64,000 nt of DNA, from contig JACKAK010000011.1 of assembly GCA_020635115.1 (NCBI GenBank), positions 1 to 64,000 on the forward strand. Direction: 5' to 3'. The notes beneath the pieces are model-generated. The model worked only from the letters and a program-made list of their open reading frames with translations. It searched no databases and had not been told where the DNA came from. The stretch comes from Halobacteriovoraceae bacterium (GTDB taxonomy: Bacteria > Bdellovibrionota > Bacteriovoracia > Bacteriovoracales > Bacteriovoracaceae). Position numbers and translations under genes: made by a program. The first letter of the stretch is position 1; every line of letters begins with the position of its first letter. Of the stretch, positions 34,264 to 44,057 are shown in pieces.

Positions 34264-36306
34264 TTAGGCCGCTGATTTTTCTTCTTTTTGATTAATGAGA
34301 TCCTCTAACTCTGAGACCGTGCTTGTAAGAGCACTCGAAGAATTTGAAAGTTCATCAGATCCAGATGATGAATTTTTTGCTAAGTCTTTGAATTCAGCTG
34401 CAAGCTCAATTAACTCAGAAGTCTGTATTGATATATGATCTATACCCTTAAATTGCTCATTTGAAGCAGTTTGAATCTCTGTGATCATATTATAAACTTC
34501 TTGAGCATTGCTCATAACTTCCTCTAAGACCTCTAAACTTTCTTTTGTAGCACTTTGGCCCTTTTGGATTTTAGCTCTATTTATATCAATCATATTTTGC
34601 ATAGATGACTTTGAATTCGTAATTATATTTTCAACTGTTTGAATGGAATTACTAAGAATTTTTGCAATTTCGTTGGCCGCATTTCCTGAAGCAACTGCTA
34701 GATTTCCAACTTCTTCAGCAACAACTGCAAATCCTTTTCCATGCTCTCCGGCCCTCGCAGCTTCTACGGATGCATTAAATGACAAAAGCTTAGTTTGAAA
34801 AACAATATCATTAATCACATTGGCCTTGTCACCAATTTCACCAATAATCTGTATGATGTCAGTTAATTGCGAATTGACTTTATCAATTTCACTAGCAAAG
34901 TCATCATTTGAAGTTTCTATTTCATCCATTGCCAAAGATGTTTGCTCGACATAGGTTTTTCCTCTGATCGCCGCTTCAGCACTTGACTTAGATCTATCCA
35001 TCGACTTGGTGACATAGTTCATATTCATCTCTAGAGTGGCCTTAACTTCATCAAGTCCAGTCATTGTTTCATTAATACTTTGCGATACCTTATTTGAACT
35101 TGTATCTAAAATTTGTGAACTCTGCTTTAAAGCATAGGAATTATTATTCACTTTTCCTGAAACATTTTTAAGACTTTTAATTGCATCTGTAACAGGCGTA
35201 ACCATTCTTGGGATTACATAAAAAAGAACAAAAGATGACAAAACGATAATAATTGCTGTGAAAACAAATGAAAAAAGAAGTATTTTTGTAACCGCATTGA
35301 ATACTTCAGAAGCTTGCTTTTCTACAATAACTCCCCATGTTTGACCAAGAAAATTAATTTTTTTAAAGTAACTTACAACTTTCTCACCGGCAGGATCTTT
35401 CACTATTTGAGAGAAAGAATCAACTTTAAAAACATTTCTTATTGTTTCTGAATCAACCGGTATGTTTTCTTTAAAAGATTTATAAACATTAAACTCATCC
35501 TTATGCACATAAAAATCAGAACGCAATATTTTGTCTGGCCCTATCAAATAGGCCTGACCTGTTTCACCCATACCTATTCTTCTATTTACAATAGAGTTAA
35601 TGTGATTCAGTTTTAATTTTGCAACAACAACACCCATTGTATCGCCAATATTTATCCCTTCAGAGAGATGGTTAAACTCTGCAAATGCTTTTTGACAAAG
35701 ATACGCCGTAACTTCATCAAAAATTGGGTTATACTCATAGCCACTGTAGTGTGGGGAGTCACTCTCATCACTAAAAGCAGAATTAATACATTTTGCAACT
35801 TTTGAGTCCTTTAAAATTCCATTTTCTAAGTTTTTTCCTAGCATTTTTGAGTTTCCATCCACACTAACAGAAAGCACAATCTGACGATCAAGAGTTGATA
35901 AGTGAATTTCTTCAAAACCAAAATCTTGAAGCATACTGTCTAGTCTTTTAGAATATACGCTATAGATACTTTTGTAATCTTTACTAAATATCTCTTCATC
36001 GGCGCCTGGATTTAACCCTCTCCCATAAAAGCTTGACTCAAACGATAGGAATAGGCCTTCTATGAGTCTATCATGTGCCAAACGATCAATGAAACGAAGT
36101 GATTTGTCACCATATTCTTCTACGCGGTTTGCGGTAGTGTCTCCGATTGATTCAAGCTGATTTGTTACGATTTCTTGAAGAGTTGATCGAAAAAAATAAA
36201 ATGAAATTGCTGACACAGTAGTGATTCCTATCATGACAATTAATATTGAGATAGAAACAATTTTGTGACTTAAACCTAGTTTTTCAAATGTTTTTTTTAG
36301 ATTCAT
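34264..36306 (-). CDS. methyl-accepting chemotaxis protein
   Basis: Topology: transmembrane helix at ~15-36, periplasmic Cache-type sensor (~37-340) with a YLIGPDKILRSDFY segment typical of Cache domains, second helix ~344-367, then a cytoplasmic coiled coil. The signalling hairpin tip is at about 510-550 (LLSFNASVEAARAGEHGKGFAVVAEEV). It senses a small ligand and controls CheA. No pentapeptide for CheR docking is seen at the C-terminus. Divergent from a soluble Cache protein. Confidence 0.93.
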   Translation of the reverse strand: MNLKKTFEKLGLSHKIVSISILIVMIGITTVSAISFYFFRSTLQEIVTNQLESIGDTTANRVEEYGDKSLRFIDRLAHDRLIEGLFLSFESSFYGRGLNPGADEEIFSKDYKSIYSVYSKRLDSMLQDFGFEEIHLSTLDRQIVLSVSVDGNSKMLGKNLENGILKDSKVAKCINSAFSDESDSPHYSGYEYNPIFDEVTAYLCQKAFAEFNHLSEGINIGDTMGVVVAKLKLNHINSIVNRRIGMGETGQAYLIGPDKILRSDFYVHKDEFNVYKSFKENIPVDSETIRNVFKVDSFSQIVKDPAGEKVVSYFKKINFLGQTWGVIVEKQASEVFNAVTKILLFSFVFTAIIIVLSSFVLFYVIPRMVTPVTDAIKSLKNVSGKVNNNSYALKQSSQILDTSSNKVSQSINETMTGLDEVKATLEMNMNYVTKSMDRSKSSAEAAIRGKTYVEQTSLAMDEIETSNDDFASEIDKVNSQLTDIIQIIGEIGDKANVINDIVFQTKLLSFNASVEAARAGEHGKGFAVVAEEVGNLAVASGNAANEIAKILSNSIQTVENIITNSKSSMQNMIDINRAKIQKGQSATKESLEVLEEVMSNAQEVYNMITEIQTASNEQFKGIDHISIQTSELIELAAEFKDLAKNSSSGSDELSNSSSALTSTVSELEDLINQKEEKSAA

Positions 36307-36404
36307 ACTTTTTCCTCAATAATTTTCTTTTCGAACACAAATTTTTTTAGTTTAATTTATTTGCATGTTTAATTATATTTTTTTTAAAAAAAGGGGATTC
36401 ATTG

Positions 36405-36869
36405 ATGAAGATCATAATTTTAGGACTTGCTGGACTAATTTCATCGGGTTCATTTGCCGGAGAATGCAGTAAAGAAATTACAAAAAAACAAGTTGAGCGG
36501 GTTTGCGAGGCCATTAAAGCAAAAGGAATGGATGCAAAAAATGAAGAGTTAACTTTTGAAAACTGTGGGAAAAACTATGTTTGGGTACAGGACGCTTCAA
36601 AACCAACTTTAAACATGATTGTTCATCCAATTAAAAGACGATTGAATGGGAAACGCCTAGATCAACATGCTGATGAAAACGGAGTAAAGCTATTTGTTGA
36701 ATTTGACAAAAAAGCTAAGGCCGAAAAAGATGGGGGATGGGTTGACTATATGTGGGCAAAACCCGGAAAAGAAAAAGCTACACCAAAAACTTCATTTGTT
36801 AAACTATGCGAAGGAAAAGGAGTTAAATGGATAGCAGGTTCAGGTATCTGGAAAGAAGATCTTAAATAA
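36405..36869 (+). CDS. periplasmic single Cache domain protein
   Basis: The ATG is preceded by AAAGGGG; a TTG one codon up is unlikely. A signal peptide ends in SFA (about 18). The rest is a stand-alone Cache_2-type domain: WVQDASKPTLNMIVHP, HADENGVKLFVEF, GGWVDYMWAKPG and KTSFVKLCEGKGVKWIAGSG. Such free domains bind ligands in the periplasm and may present them to receptors. The chemoreceptor gene diverges from it, and a porin follows 26 bases later. Confidence 0.8.
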   Translation: MKIIILGLAGLISSGSFAGECSKEITKKQVERVCEAIKAKGMDAKNEELTFENCGKNYVWVQDASKPTLNMIVHPIKRRLNGKRLDQHADENGVKLFVEFDKKAKAEKDGGWVDYMWAKPGKEKATPKTSFVKLCEGKGVKWIAGSGIWKEDLK

Positions 36870-36895
36870 AAACTTTATAAAGAAAAGGATTTGAC

Positions 36896-37966
36896 ATGAA
36901 AAAACAATTTTTTATTTTAGCAAGTTCGGTTTTAGCATTAGGTGCTCAAGCTAGTGATGGTATGCCAACGTGGTATGGTTTAGTTAACAAGGAAATCAGG
37001 TATATTTCACAAGATAAGAAGGCAGCTGCTCCTACTTACTCTGGTGTAACAGATGTAGACGGTTTCGAATCAAGACTTGGTATTAAAGGTGACTATAATG
37101 AAACATCAATTGGAAATGTTCATTATAAGTTTGAATTAGGGATTAACTCTAACTTAAATTCTGGGACAGATAGAATTAGAATTCGTCTAGGACATGTAGA
37201 TGTTAAGAACTCTTGGGGGACAGTGAGATTAGGTCAATTCTGGACACCAGGTTCACTAGCTATACTCGCTGCTGATCCTTGGATGGCAACAGGTTCACAA
37301 TTATTTGCTCCTGATAACGATGATCTTGCTGGATCTAAATCAGCTAACGGAGCAAGAGGAAATGGGTTCAAAGATCAAGTCGCTTTTATCTCTCCAGAAA
37401 TTGCTGGTGCAACTATTACAGTAACACACTGGAAATCTAATGGTGGTGTTCAACAAGGTGATAAGTGGTACGAATTTGACTTAAATTATAAAAACCAATT
37501 AGGTTCAATAGATTTTGGATTATTCGGAACTTTTGCAAAACAAGAAATGGATTCAACTAAAGGATCTCCTCTTGAAAGTTTTTGGAACGCCGGTTTAAGT
37601 CTTTCTCAAAAAGATTGGATGGTTTCATTCGTTTATGGAACTGAAGATAAAGGGAAAATTTCAGGGAAAGATTATGAATACACTAATATGATGATTGGTG
37701 CAAAATATATGTTCACTGAAACTCTAGGACTTTTAGCAAACTATGGTTCAACTGACTTTGGAAAAGAAGGCGTTGGAAACTCTCAAAATGATGGAGAGCA
37801 AGTTCAATTTTCTGTGGGTCTAAAATCTGATGTAAACAAGTTCATCTCACACAGAGTTATGTATAGAAACACAAAAATTGAAACAAAAGATGGAATTAGC
37901 TCAAATACTGCATTTACAAAAAATACTGCAAATGCTGTTATCTATGGTATGACTCTTAAGTTCTAA
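36896..37966 (+). CDS. outer membrane porin
   Basis: Signal peptide ending AQA (residue 19), alternating amphipathic beta strands through 356 residues and a terminal phenylalanine (MTLKF) for Bam recognition, as in general Gram-negative porins. The early region GIKGDYNETSIGNVHYKFELGI and RLGQFWTPG fits porin strands and loop 3. It contains no GGCC and uses few rare codons, consistent with high expression. A strong terminator follows. Confidence 0.85.
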   Translation: MKKQFFILASSVLALGAQASDGMPTWYGLVNKEIRYISQDKKAAAPTYSGVTDVDGFESRLGIKGDYNETSIGNVHYKFELGINSNLNSGTDRIRIRLGHVDVKNSWGTVRLGQFWTPGSLAILAADPWMATGSQLFAPDNDDLAGSKSANGARGNGFKDQVAFISPEIAGATITVTHWKSNGGVQQGDKWYEFDLNYKNQLGSIDFGLFGTFAKQEMDSTKGSPLESFWNAGLSLSQKDWMVSFVYGTEDKGKISGKDYEYTNMMIGAKYMFTETLGLLANYGSTDFGKEGVGNSQNDGEQVQFSVGLKSDVNKFISHRVMYRNTKIETKDGISSNTAFTKNTANAVIYGMTLKF

Positions 37967-37989
37967 TCAACTTTTTGATCTATAGTTGT

Positions 37990-38017
37990 AAAGGGGGACA
38001 ATTTGTCTCCCTTTTTT
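37990..38017 (+). terminator. rho-independent terminator of the porin gene
   Basis: An 11-bp stem (37990-38000 with 38004-38014, one G-U) with a 3-base loop runs into a T stretch to 38017. The stop codon of the opposing ankyrin gene lies in the same T stretch, so the hairpin may serve both strands. Confidence 0.85.
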
Positions 38018-38726
38018 ATTCCTCTTCAGATGAAATTTTTCTGATTGGATCTGTATCAAAAGCACTTATTGTGAGTTTATGCTTCGTAAGTTCTGCGACT
38101 TGCTTTGCTGTTTGTCCCTTTGAATCTGATATTTCTTTACTCGCACCCAATTTGATAAGCGCTTTCACATTTTCCCATCGTTTGTTAACCGCCGCAGAAT
38201 GTAACGCCGTAACTCCCTGGTCATTTTTAAAATTAATATCTAAACCCGTACTAATGAGATATCTAATCGTTTCAGGTGTTCCAATTTGGGCAGCTTTAAT
38301 TAATGCATTGTTAGTGATGATAATTTTACTAGGTGCTTCCTTCTTAACAATTTTTTTGATCTTTTCAACCTTTTTATCTTCAGCAATGGCCATGAGTTCA
38401 CTTAATTCTTCACTTTCATTCTCTTCGTCCAAATAATCTTCGTCACTTGGCATTTCTTCATCTTCGTTCATTGTTCCTGCTACAGTTTCTTCAGATTTAT
38501 CATCTTCTTCAAATTCCTTTTCTTCCTTTTCATTACTAGATAACTCTTGCATATCATCATCACCCATTTTGCTGTCAAGCATATCTAGTTCTTTAGATGT
38601 ATCTGAAGTGCTATTTGAAAAATCGACACTCGCACTTTCATCCACAGGTTCAAGCTGGCAAGAAACGAGCCAAACTATTGAAAAAAGATAAATAAAACTA
38701 ATCAATTTAATTTTTCTTAAAATCAT
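38016..38726 (-). CDS. ankyrin-repeat lipoprotein
   Basis: Starting at the ATG at 38726 gives a lipoprotein signal peptide with lipobox LVSC (Cys23). A long acidic region (Asp/Glu-rich, about 25-115) follows, then two ankyrin repeats near 145-210 (TPETIRYLISTGLDINFKNDQG and VTALHSAAVNKRWENVKALI). No Shine-Dalgarno is seen; a TATAAT lies 4 bases before the ATG, too close for normal use. A longer frame to 38861 would add 45 residues and hide the signal peptide. Probably an envelope protein that binds partners. Confidence 0.7.
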   Translation of the reverse strand: MILRKIKLISFIYLFSIVWLVSCQLEPVDESASVDFSNSTSDTSKELDMLDSKMGDDDMQELSSNEKEEKEFEEDDKSEETVAGTMNEDEEMPSDEDYLDEENESEELSELMAIAEDKKVEKIKKIVKKEAPSKIIITNNALIKAAQIGTPETIRYLISTGLDINFKNDQGVTALHSAAVNKRWENVKALIKLGASKEISDSKGQTAKQVAELTKHKLTISAFDTDPIRKISSEEE

Positions 38727-38847
38727 ACTGATTATATCGGACAAGTCGAAAAATAACTTGAGTAAAATGAGCGGAATTATTTCATCTCTAAGAGTTCTTG
38801 TATGTAGATGATTTTCAAAGGATAATAAAAAAACAGGAGTTGGATCG

Positions 38848-40548
38848 ATGCAAATTAGCAAGGATGCGAGATTTATTATAATTGACGATCAGGCCGTCGT
38901 TCGCATGGCCGTCAGAACTCATCTCAAGGAAATCGGTTTTAATGGTGAAATCCTTATGGCCGAAGATGGTGACGTGGCCCTTAAAATTATGGAAGATCTC
39001 TTTTCTCAAGGAAAAGAAATTGACATGATAATATGTGACCTGGCCATGCCAAATGTTGATGGATTTAAAGTTCTTGAACACGTACGTGGAGATTCAAGAT
39101 ATGAAAAAATACCATTTATCATGTTAACTGCTGAAAGTGAAATCAACACAGTTATGAAAGTGATAGATCTTGGGGCCACAAATTATATTGTTAAACCATG
39201 GTCGTTACAAACGTTGCAACGTAAACTCGCCGAATCCTGGATCAAAGTTGAAAGAAAAATCAAAAATAAAGAAAAGAAAGAAGAAGCAATTAGAGAAAAT
39301 GAAAAAAGAAAAAGTAATGATTTTATAGATCTAAAATCTAATCGTGAAAGTGCACTGAGTGAAACAAAATTTAAAGCACTTATACTAAGTGAGGGTAATC
39401 CATTAATTGCAAATCAAAATACAAATTTAAAAAATCAAAAAACGGATCCATATCTAGATAAACTAAAAAAATCATTACTTGAAGGAAATCTTGAAGATGT
39501 TAAAAATGCAAAACTTGAGGAAAATTTAAGTGATGACATTGGAGATATTGAATGGGAAGGTGAAGATATCACTCAAGCTGCCATCAATGTATCAAAGTTT
39601 TTGGGGATTTCTGAGGCCCATCCCATTTCAAATACTGTCTGTAAAATAAAATGGAAAAAAGTAGATGGCCCACAATCTTATTTGATCTTTAAAAAAGTAC
39701 ACAATATTCTTGATCTTGTAGGTAACACAAATGCAAATGCAGATTTTTATTTTATCCGAAACCTCGCACCTGGAGAATCCTACGAATTTCTAGTTAGGCA
39801 AATTGATCAATCAGGAATTACAGACAAAAATGAAGTGACCTTAAAAGTTAAAATGCCAAAAAAATCACCTCAAGATTATTCTGAGTTGGGCATATGGTAT
39901 TGTGCTGCAGAATTAGATGCAGCAGAAGGTGAAAAGATACATAATTGGCCAGACCTTTCATCAAATAAAAACCATGCAATCTTCATAGATAAAAATAATG
40001 TAAAACCACCTGAATTAACCTTTGAGAGCTTCAACGGACTTCCAAGTTTAAAGTTTCGGGGAAGGGGCCAGCTGATTTCAGAAGATATTATTACAAATAT
40101 TGACTCCTCTTTTACTTTTTTTATTGTTTGCAAGCTCCACTCTCAAATTGGAGATTATTCACGTATTTTAGGGCCTTACAGCAAAGATGGAGTGGGAATC
40201 AATGACCTTTTCTTGGCCAGTGAACTCAATGACGGAAATTTGGGAATTTATCAAAAAGAAAATCGATCCACCGGAAAGTCACTACCCGAAGGTGAGCACC
40301 TACTGACATTTGAATTAAATGAAAATGGACAGGGGAGAGTTTGGCGTAACGGTAGGCCCTTTGGCGATGCTTTTTCTTATCAAGCAACTCCATTGCTACA
40401 TATTGTCATTAGTGGACTTAATTTCAAAGAGCGCGCAGCGCAATTTTTTCAGGGTGACCTCGCAGAGATTATTGTTTATAAACGTACTCTAGACGAAGTT
40501 GAGCTAAAAGAACTTAATTCTCAACTCATGGAACGATGGCGACTCTAA
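38848..40548 (+). CDS. response-regulator receiver fused to FnIII-like and LamG-like lectin domains
   Basis: Residues 1-125 form an intact CheY-like receiver: acidic pair Asp13/Asp14, phosphoacceptor Asp64 in ICDLAMP, Thr94 and Lys116. A charged linker (130-240) follows, then a fibronectin-III-like segment (about 245-335, ending LVRQIDQSGITDKNEVTLKV) and a concanavalin/LamG-like beta sandwich (about 345-566: GLPSLKFRGRGQL, SFTFFIVCKL, LAEIIVYKRTL). No signal peptide is present, so the lectin-like part is cytoplasmic. This domain order is not one I know. Receiver confidence is high; the other domains are read from pattern. Confidence 0.75.
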   Translation: MQISKDARFIIIDDQAVVRMAVRTHLKEIGFNGEILMAEDGDVALKIMEDLFSQGKEIDMIICDLAMPNVDGFKVLEHVRGDSRYEKIPFIMLTAESEINTVMKVIDLGATNYIVKPWSLQTLQRKLAESWIKVERKIKNKEKKEEAIRENEKRKSNDFIDLKSNRESALSETKFKALILSEGNPLIANQNTNLKNQKTDPYLDKLKKSLLEGNLEDVKNAKLEENLSDDIGDIEWEGEDITQAAINVSKFLGISEAHPISNTVCKIKWKKVDGPQSYLIFKKVHNILDLVGNTNANADFYFIRNLAPGESYEFLVRQIDQSGITDKNEVTLKVKMPKKSPQDYSELGIWYCAAELDAAEGEKIHNWPDLSSNKNHAIFIDKNNVKPPELTFESFNGLPSLKFRGRGQLISEDIITNIDSSFTFFIVCKLHSQIGDYSRILGPYSKDGVGINDLFLASELNDGNLGIYQKENRSTGKSLPEGEHLLTFELNENGQGRVWRNGRPFGDAFSYQATPLLHIVISGLNFKERAAQFFQGDLAEIIVYKRTLDEVELKELNSQLMERWRL

Positions 40549-40584
40549 TTGCTTATCTTTCAGTTTTAAACAGGGGTAAATGCT

Positions 40585-41400
40585 TTGGAAGAACAAAATT
40601 CACAAGAGACTTTTTTATCGAGAGTCTTTAGAAAGAAAAAATCTAGTAATACACATAAAAAATATTCAAAAGAGTGGTTCAAAAAAGAATTGATTTCTTT
40701 TGCTGTAATCGGATTTGTTGTCTTTGCTTTTAGATCTACTTTTTTTGAACCATTTAGAATCCCAACAGGTTCAATGATCCCCACGTTGCTCATCGGAGAC
40801 TTTGTCCTCGTTAATAAATTTATCTATGGTTTTAAAGTTCCTTATTCAGATATGTTTGGTAATCCTATCTATATCACAGGGCCCTATGAACCAAAAAGAG
40901 GGGATATTATAGTTTTTAAATATCCACAAAATCCATCTTTAAACTATATCAAAAGGCTTATTGGAGTTCCTGGAGACGAAATTGAAATCGATGGTAGACA
41001 AATTTTCGTCAATGGAGAGCTCATTGAAATGAGAAAAATTGGAGAAATTCCTGAGCGCAAAGATATGGTTGAAAAATTTAAAAGGCGCGATTTTGAGTAT
41101 TTTTTAGCAAGAACTGGCAATAAAGAGCATAATATTATTTTTGAACCAAATGGAAGTAGTCGTCTTTACAGTGAAAAATTCAGAGTGCCACCTGGAAAAT
41201 ATTTTGTGATGGGTGATAATAGAGACAACTCTGCTGATTCAAGATCATGGGGATTTGTCCCATTTGAAAATATAAAGGGACGTGCACTTTTATTATGGAT
41301 GTCTATGACTATTCCTGGCCTTGATCCTGAGCATGAATTTGTTTTTAGACCTGGTCGAATTGGAACTATTCTTCACAAAGAGATCGATTTAAAAAAATAA
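40585..41400 (+). CDS. lepB: signal peptidase I
   Basis: Cleaves signal peptides at the outer face of the inner membrane. One transmembrane helix (about 36-52), catalytic Ser63 in PTGSMIPTL, Lys123 in YIKRLIG and the box GDNRDNSADSR near 208-218. The start is TTG with GGGG nine bases before; the nearby ATG at 40580 is in another frame. A strictly needed enzyme, in keeping with the many secreted proteins here. Confidence 0.92.
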   Translation: MEEQNSQETFLSRVFRKKKSSNTHKKYSKEWFKKELISFAVIGFVVFAFRSTFFEPFRIPTGSMIPTLLIGDFVLVNKFIYGFKVPYSDMFGNPIYITGPYEPKRGDIIVFKYPQNPSLNYIKRLIGVPGDEIEIDGRQIFVNGELIEMRKIGEIPERKDMVEKFKRRDFEYFLARTGNKEHNIIFEPNGSSRLYSEKFRVPPGKYFVMGDNRDNSADSRSWGFVPFENIKGRALLLWMSMTIPGLDPEHEFVFRPGRIGTILHKEIDLKK

Positions 41401-41461
41401 ATTGTTTGTAAGATCAAAAAGATCAATATTTTGAGTAACTATTTTGTAGAATCTATTTGCA

Positions 41462-42739
41462 TCAGTGGATTAAATCAAAGCTTTCATAAGGGAAAAAGTT
41501 ACTTTTTTCCATTTTCCAAGAATCAATTTTTAAATACTTTAAATTTTCTGTTCCTTGGAAAATTGATGTAAAATTTGTTATTGGGATTTGTTTTACTAAA
41601 AAATGATTCAAATCTAAATATTCAATTGATGCAGCTTTGTAGAACAATTTATCCATATCTTTTACATTCGAAGTATCAAAGTTTAGCAAATATATTCCTC
41701 TTAGGGATAATGTTTCACTAAACATATTACTCATTGTTTGAACTTGAGAAGTATTGAAAGACTCTAAGTCCAGAAATTCAAGTTTACTAGATTTAGAGAA
41801 CATTTTATCCATTCTTCTTACATTTTGAGTATTAAAATGAGTTAAGTCTAATGACTTTAGTGATTTTAGTCCTGAAAACATTCCGGTCATACTATTAACA
41901 TTTGAAGTGTCAAAAGAAGAAACATTAAGTTCACTCAGAGATTCCATAGAATTGAACATATCATACATAGATGATACTTCTGATGTGTCAAATGTCGATA
42001 AATCCAAACTCACTAGTTTTAAATTCCCAATGAACATTCCTGCCATAGTTGTTACTTTCTCAGTATTAAAGGAAGAGAAGTTTGCAAATTCTAAAGACTT
42101 AGCGTTTTTGAACATTTCTCGCATTGATCCAACTTGATCTGTGCATCCGCCCTTAAATGATTTTAAATTGTGAGCTTCCTGAAATGCTTGTTCTAAACTC
42201 ACGTAACCTAAATCGCCCAAGTTTACAACTTCAATAAGATTTTTAATCGATAAGTTATTAACAGGATTAAAAAGTGCTCCTACTTTTCCTGTGACAGTGA
42301 CCTTATAGATACCAGGATTTCTATATACATGACTTTTATTTCCGTACATTCCATATTCTTTTACTTCTTCTACCTTTCCATCTCCCCAATCTACTATAAA
42401 ATCATAACTTTTTATACTTCCTGGAGATAATGGTAATTCAATCTGTTCTCCTGGATATAAAATTGACCACTTGGACACAAAAGGTTTTTCTGAATGTAAA
42501 CAAAATGGTCTCTCGTAAAGAGCTTCATTTTGTTTAATGGTAGTATCTGTGTTTTTATCTAAGAAATAATCATTTTCATCTGCTTTATTTTGAGGTGGGG
42601 TCTCTGAAATATTTGTAGTTGTATCACTTTTACTCAAAATATTTTTTGAAAAAAATTCATTATTCTTACAACTGGTTATAGATAAAAACAAGACTGAGTA
42701 AAAAACGATTATTAATTGTGATTTGTTTTTGAAATACAT
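41462..42739 (-). CDS. BspA-type (DUF285) repeat lipoprotein
   Basis: Lipobox ITSC (Cys24), a PKD-like segment (about 105-150, with VDWGDGKVEEV and YRNPGIYKVTV), then at least six ~23-residue DUF285 repeats of the form FDTSxVxxMxxMFxxxxxLxxLxLSxF (about 195-400). These repeats are typical of surface lipoproteins in mycoplasmas, Bacteroides and some marine bacteria and may bind host or prey proteins. It has no GGCC site in 1.3 kb, unlike its left-hand neighbours, which suggests recent transfer. Confidence 0.85.
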   Translation of the reverse strand: MYFKNKSQLIIVFYSVLFLSITSCKNNEFFSKNILSKSDTTTNISETPPQNKADENDYFLDKNTDTTIKQNEALYERPFCLHSEKPFVSKWSILYPGEQIELPLSPGSIKSYDFIVDWGDGKVEEVKEYGMYGNKSHVYRNPGIYKVTVTGKVGALFNPVNNLSIKNLIEVVNLGDLGYVSLEQAFQEAHNLKSFKGGCTDQVGSMREMFKNAKSLEFANFSSFNTEKVTTMAGMFIGNLKLVSLDLSTFDTSEVSSMYDMFNSMESLSELNVSSFDTSNVNSMTGMFSGLKSLKSLDLTHFNTQNVRRMDKMFSKSSKLEFLDLESFNTSQVQTMSNMFSETLSLRGIYLLNFDTSNVKDMDKLFYKAASIEYLDLNHFLVKQIPITNFTSIFQGTENLKYLKIDSWKMEKSNFFPYESFDLIH

Positions 42740-42759
42740 AATTCGGCCCGTGTCTCAAT

Positions 42760-43425
42760 TTAATCATTCATACAAGAGTACATGTTAGAAATCATTGATA
42801 ATCCTGCAATTTGTTCATTGCTCATTTCGATATTTTGGCATTGAGAAATTAATAGATTTCTGAATTCATCATTTGAAAACAATGAAGAGTTTCCGACTTT
42901 AAAGTGCGCATTCTGAGAGTTCTCAATATAAATACGTTTTCCATTTTCAAAATTAAAAATAATCCAATAATATTGATTATCAATTAACAGAGTTTGAAAA
43001 TAATTTAAATCTCCTAAATGTGCAAAATGGATAATATTCTTTACATTTAATTGTTGTGTTTGAGGAGTAATGTAAATATTGTTTATCGAAAAATTTGATT
43101 TTATATAAACTGTATCTTCACCATTTTCTACTCCTCCAAAATAAAAATGTTCAAGACTAAACGAAGAATCAATGCAATATAAATCGTCTAATTCTGAACT
43201 CTGATTTGGGTCAAGAGAATTCTGGCAATTATAGTGATTTTCTAAGTTGGTTTCTCCTACAAGAAAAGAAACAATTTCATTTTTTGAACTATTCTTCACA
43301 TCGTCAGTGGACAAGTTATTTATTGACTGTGTATTCATTTTTTCTTTTATAGTTTCTCCACAGCTACTAACTGAGAGTAGTAAAATAATTGATGTCCAAA
43401 GTTTAAGATATTTTCTTTTCAACAT
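42760..43425 (-). CDS. lipoprotein of unknown function
   Basis: The ATG at 43425 is preceded by AAGGA and gives a lipoprotein signal peptide (VSSC, Cys22); the frame extends 14 codons further without a site. The mature 200 residues have no known domain, though IIHFAHLGDLNYFQ echoes the NLGDLGY segment of the adjacent DUF285 lipoprotein. It lies 20 bases upstream of that gene on the same strand, so both may be co-transcribed. No GGCC. Confidence 0.65.
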   Translation of the reverse strand: MLKRKYLKLWTSIILLLSVSSCGETIKEKMNTQSINNLSTDDVKNSSKNEIVSFLVGETNLENHYNCQNSLDPNQSSELDDLYCIDSSFSLEHFYFGGVENGEDTVYIKSNFSINNIYITPQTQQLNVKNIIHFAHLGDLNYFQTLLIDNQYYWIIFNFENGKRIYIENSQNAHFKVGNSSLFSNDEFRNLLISQCQNIEMSNEQIAGLSMISNMYSCMND

Positions 43426-43937
43426 TCGAAAATCCTTGTTGTCGTTACAAATTATTGTTTGTTCCATTCATTTTATTATTCTGGATAATATCTACAAAAA
43501 ATATCTGGCCATATTTTTAAAAAACCATGAAAAATGGTGAGTTATAAAGATTTTTGTTAAATATTTGTATACCAAAAAAATGTGGCACTACTAAGGATAG
43601 TTCAATATCTGATTGATTTTATTTATTCTTGAAGTATCAAATGGAAATGTATCCGAGTTAACGAATGAAGAGTTTAATAAACCAATAGTTAGTCGAAAGA
43701 AAACTTATAAAGTGCTAGAATATATTCATACTCTATTTTCAACTTATATCAAATTTAATAGCACTCAATTTTCCGCTTTATTATTTTTCTATTGTCCAGC
43801 TATCAATTCAAAGTTGTACTTTAATATTTCTCCTAGGGTCCCTCCTATTATCTGATTACAAATTTATCAATTATTTATTTAAAATCATAATAGAGATTTT
43901 AGAAAAAATTAAATCAATTCACCATAGGAGAAACAAT

Positions 43938-44057
43938 ATGGAAAACAAAGAGAATAAAGATTTACAAAACAAAGAAGAAAAAATCATCAGTAAGTTCTTT
44001 AACAAGAATGTTTTGAAGATTATTATCTTTAGATTCAACGAGTGTATGTTTTTTTAA
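43938..44057 (+). pseudogene. probable truncated gene start
   Basis: AGGAG lies six bases before an ATG opening a Lys/Glu-rich start (MENKENKDLQNKEEK), then the frame runs into antisense of the opposing frame and stops after 39 residues. The strong site with a plausible N-terminus followed by unlikely sequence suggests the 5' end of a gene cut by a rearrangement near 43980. Confidence 0.35.

Noticed and set aside
38727..38861. 45-codon N-terminal extension of the ankyrin lipoprotein
   Set aside because: It would put the lipoprotein signal peptide in the middle of the protein and overlaps the receiver-fusion gene.
43613..43855. 80-codon open frame in the fragment region
   Set aside because: TTG start without ribosome site; AT-rich and no recognisable protein pattern.
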